Notes under the pieces: generated by a model | Told to the model about the DNA's origin: nothing | What the model saw: only the letters and a program-made list of their open reading frames with translations | Databases searched by the model: none | Shown here: in pieces, positions 4,424-5,653 of the stretch | Position numbering within the stretch: the stretch's first letter is position 1 | How the letters are laid out: every line of letters begins with the position of its first letter | Assembly (NCBI GenBank): GCA_036522895.1 | Contig: DATDEX010000413.1 | Location: 1 to 5,653 of the forward strand | Reading direction: 5' to 3' | DNA: 5,653 nt | Source of the DNA: JAIOPA01 sp036522895 | GTDB lineage: Bacteria; Eisenbacteria; RBG-16-71-46 | Made by a program: the position numbers and the translations under genes

Positions 4424-5653
4424 ATGGGATCCAAGGTGCGTGTCGCGATCATCGGCGTGGGGAACTGCGCCTCGTCGTTCGTCCAGGGGCTGCACTACTA
4501 CCGGAACGCCCGGGCGGAGGACAGGGTCCCGGGCCTGATGCACGTGAACCTCGGCGGCTACCACGTCCAGGACATCGAGATCGCGGCCGCGATCGACGTG
4601 GACGCGAACAAGGTAGGCAAGGACGTCTCCGAGGCCATCGTGACGTGGCCGAACAACACGGTGGTGTTCGCGAAGGTGCCCCGCATGGGCGTCACCGTGC
4701 AGCGCGGCATGACGCACGACGGCCTGGGCAAGTACCTCTCGCAGATCATCAAGAAGGCGCCCGGCTCCACGGTGGACGTGGTCAAGCTGCTCAAGGACTC
4801 CGGCACGGACGTGGTCGTCAACTACCTGCCGGTGGGCTCGGAGGAGGCCACCAAGTGGTACGTCGAGCAGGTGCTCGAGGCCGGCTGCGCGTTCGTGAAC
4901 TGCATCCCGGTGTTCATCGCGCGCGAGCCGTACTGGCAGCAGCGGTTCGAGAAGAAGGGCCTGCCCGTGATCGGCGACGACATCAAGTCCCAGGTCGGCG
5001 CCACGATCACCCACCGCGTGCTCGCGAACCTGTTCGTGGAGCGCGGCGTGCGCATCGACCGCACCTACCAGCTCAACTTCGGCGGCAACACCGATTTCAT
5101 GAACATGCTCGAGCGCGAGCGCCTGGAGTCGAAGAAGATCAGCAAGACGTCCGCGGTCACGAGCAACATCCCGTACGACCTGCCCGCCGAGAACGTGCAC
5201 GTGGGGCCCTCGGACTATGTGCCCTGGCTGCAGGACCGCAAGTGGTGCCACATCCGGATGGAAGGCACCACGTTCGGGGACGTGCCGCTGAATCTCGAGA
5301 TGAAGCTCGAGGTGTGGGATTCGCCCAACTCGGCCGGGATCGTCATCGACGCCGTGCGCTGCGCCAAGCTCGGGCTCGATCACGGCCTGAAAGGTGCGCT
5401 CATCGCTCCGTCGTCCTACTTCAAGAAGTCGCCGCCGGTGCAGATCCCGGACGACACCGCCCGCGAGCTGGTCGAGCAGTACATCCGCGATCCGAAGGGC
5501 GTGGAGAAGCGCATGCGCATCGCCCCGCCGATCCTCCAGCGCGAGGCGCCGCCCGCCGGCCGCAAGCCGGCGCGCACGCCGGGCGCCGCGAAGCTCCGGA
5601 AGGCCGTCACGCCCGTCAGGCGAAAGCCCGCGGCGGAGGCGAACGGCCACACG
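4424..5653 (+). CDS. ino1: myo-Inositol-3-phosphate synthase, actinobacterial/archaeal type (3' end cut by right edge)
   Basis: Cytosolic NAD-dependent enzyme that converts glucose-6-phosphate to 1D-myo-inositol-3-phosphate, the first committed step to inositol. The 410 codons to the edge contain no stop. Motifs: GVGNCASS (11-18), the NAD-binding Rossmann loop; VPGLMHV (35-41); VQRGMTHDGLGKY (92-104); VNYLPVGSEE (132-141); GDDIKSQVGATITHRVL (184-200); NFGGNTDFMNMLERERLESKKISK (from 218); KLEVWDSPNSAGIVIDAVR (294-312), with Lys294 at the position I expect to be catalytic; and SPPVQIPDDTARE (336-348). The match to Mycobacterium INO1 (367 residues, recalled) is close throughout and ends near residue 354. 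Beyond this is an extra tail of at least 55 residues, rich in Pro, Ala, Arg and Lys, probably disordered. The gene begins five bases after the phosphatidyltransferase stop, so the two are very likely co-translated, supplying inositol-phosphate for phosphatidylinositol-phosphate synthesis. Confidence 0.95.
   Translation, partial: MGSKVRVAIIGVGNCASSFVQGLHYYRNARAEDRVPGLMHVNLGGYHVQDIEIAAAIDVDANKVGKDVSEAIVTWPNNTVVFAKVPRMGVTVQRGMTHDGLGKYLSQIIKKAPGSTVDVVKLLKDSGTDVVVNYLPVGSEEATKWYVEQVLEAGCAFVNCIPVFIAREPYWQQRFEKKGLPVIGDDIKSQVGATITHRVLANLFVERGVRIDRTYQLNFGGNTDFMNMLERERLESKKISKTSAVTSNIPYDLPAENVHVGPSDYVPWLQDRKWCHIRMEGTTFGDVPLNLEMKLEVWDSPNSAGIVIDAVRCAKLGLDHGLKGALIAPSSYFKKSPPVQIPDDTARELVEQYIRDPKGVEKRMRIAPPILQREAPPAGRKPARTPGAAKLRKAVTPVRRKPAAEANGHT

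Noticed and set aside
4052..5650. 532-codon minus-strand open frame opposite inositol-phosphate synthase
   Set aside because: The plus strand encodes a full motif set for INO1 here. The antisense product is a His/Arg/Asp-rich string with no fold signature.

Overview
This is a gene-dense, very GC-rich (roughly 70% or more by eye) bacterial chromosomal stretch with no sign of mobile elements, CRISPR, rRNA or tRNA. It holds six protein genes. Two are on the minus strand (left part, positions 1-1535) and four on the plus strand (1731 to the right edge). The two groups diverge from a 195-base intergenic region. Codon use is uniformly G/C at third positions, so the opposite strands carry many long spurious open frames. 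The lineage cannot be fixed from this window. The inositol genes resemble actinobacterial ones, but a high-GC non-actinobacterial phylum (for example Gemmatimonadota or Candidatus Eisenbacteria) is equally possible.

Minus-strand block: a YugP-type membrane zinc metallopeptidase (825-1535) is followed, with a one-base stop/start overlap, by a multi-pass membrane protein of unknown function (825 down to 1) that runs off the left edge. The overlap suggests one transcript.

Plus-strand block: a PLP-dependent low-specificity threonine aldolase (1731-2783) comes first. After a 136-base gap with a plausible promoter there is a tight run of three genes: rsmI (16S rRNA 2'-O-methyltransferase, lacking the usual C-terminal domain), a CDP-alcohol phosphatidyltransferase closely resembling mycobacterial phosphatidylinositol-phosphate synthase, and an actinobacterial/archaeal-type inositol-3-phosphate synthase that is still open at the right edge.

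The most coherent biology is the last pair. Inositol-phosphate synthase makes inositol-phosphate from glucose-6-phosphate, and the phosphatidyltransferase is expected to join it to CDP-diacylglycerol, giving phosphatidylinositol phosphate. That is a two-gene route to inositol lipids, which are uncommon in bacteria. The most notable non-coding signal is a perfect 11-bp inverted repeat with a 17-base loop at the beginning of the phosphatidyltransferase gene. It overlaps an alternative TTG start and its SD-like sequence, so translational control of the inositol-lipid step is possible. No clearly undescribed multi-gene system is visible.
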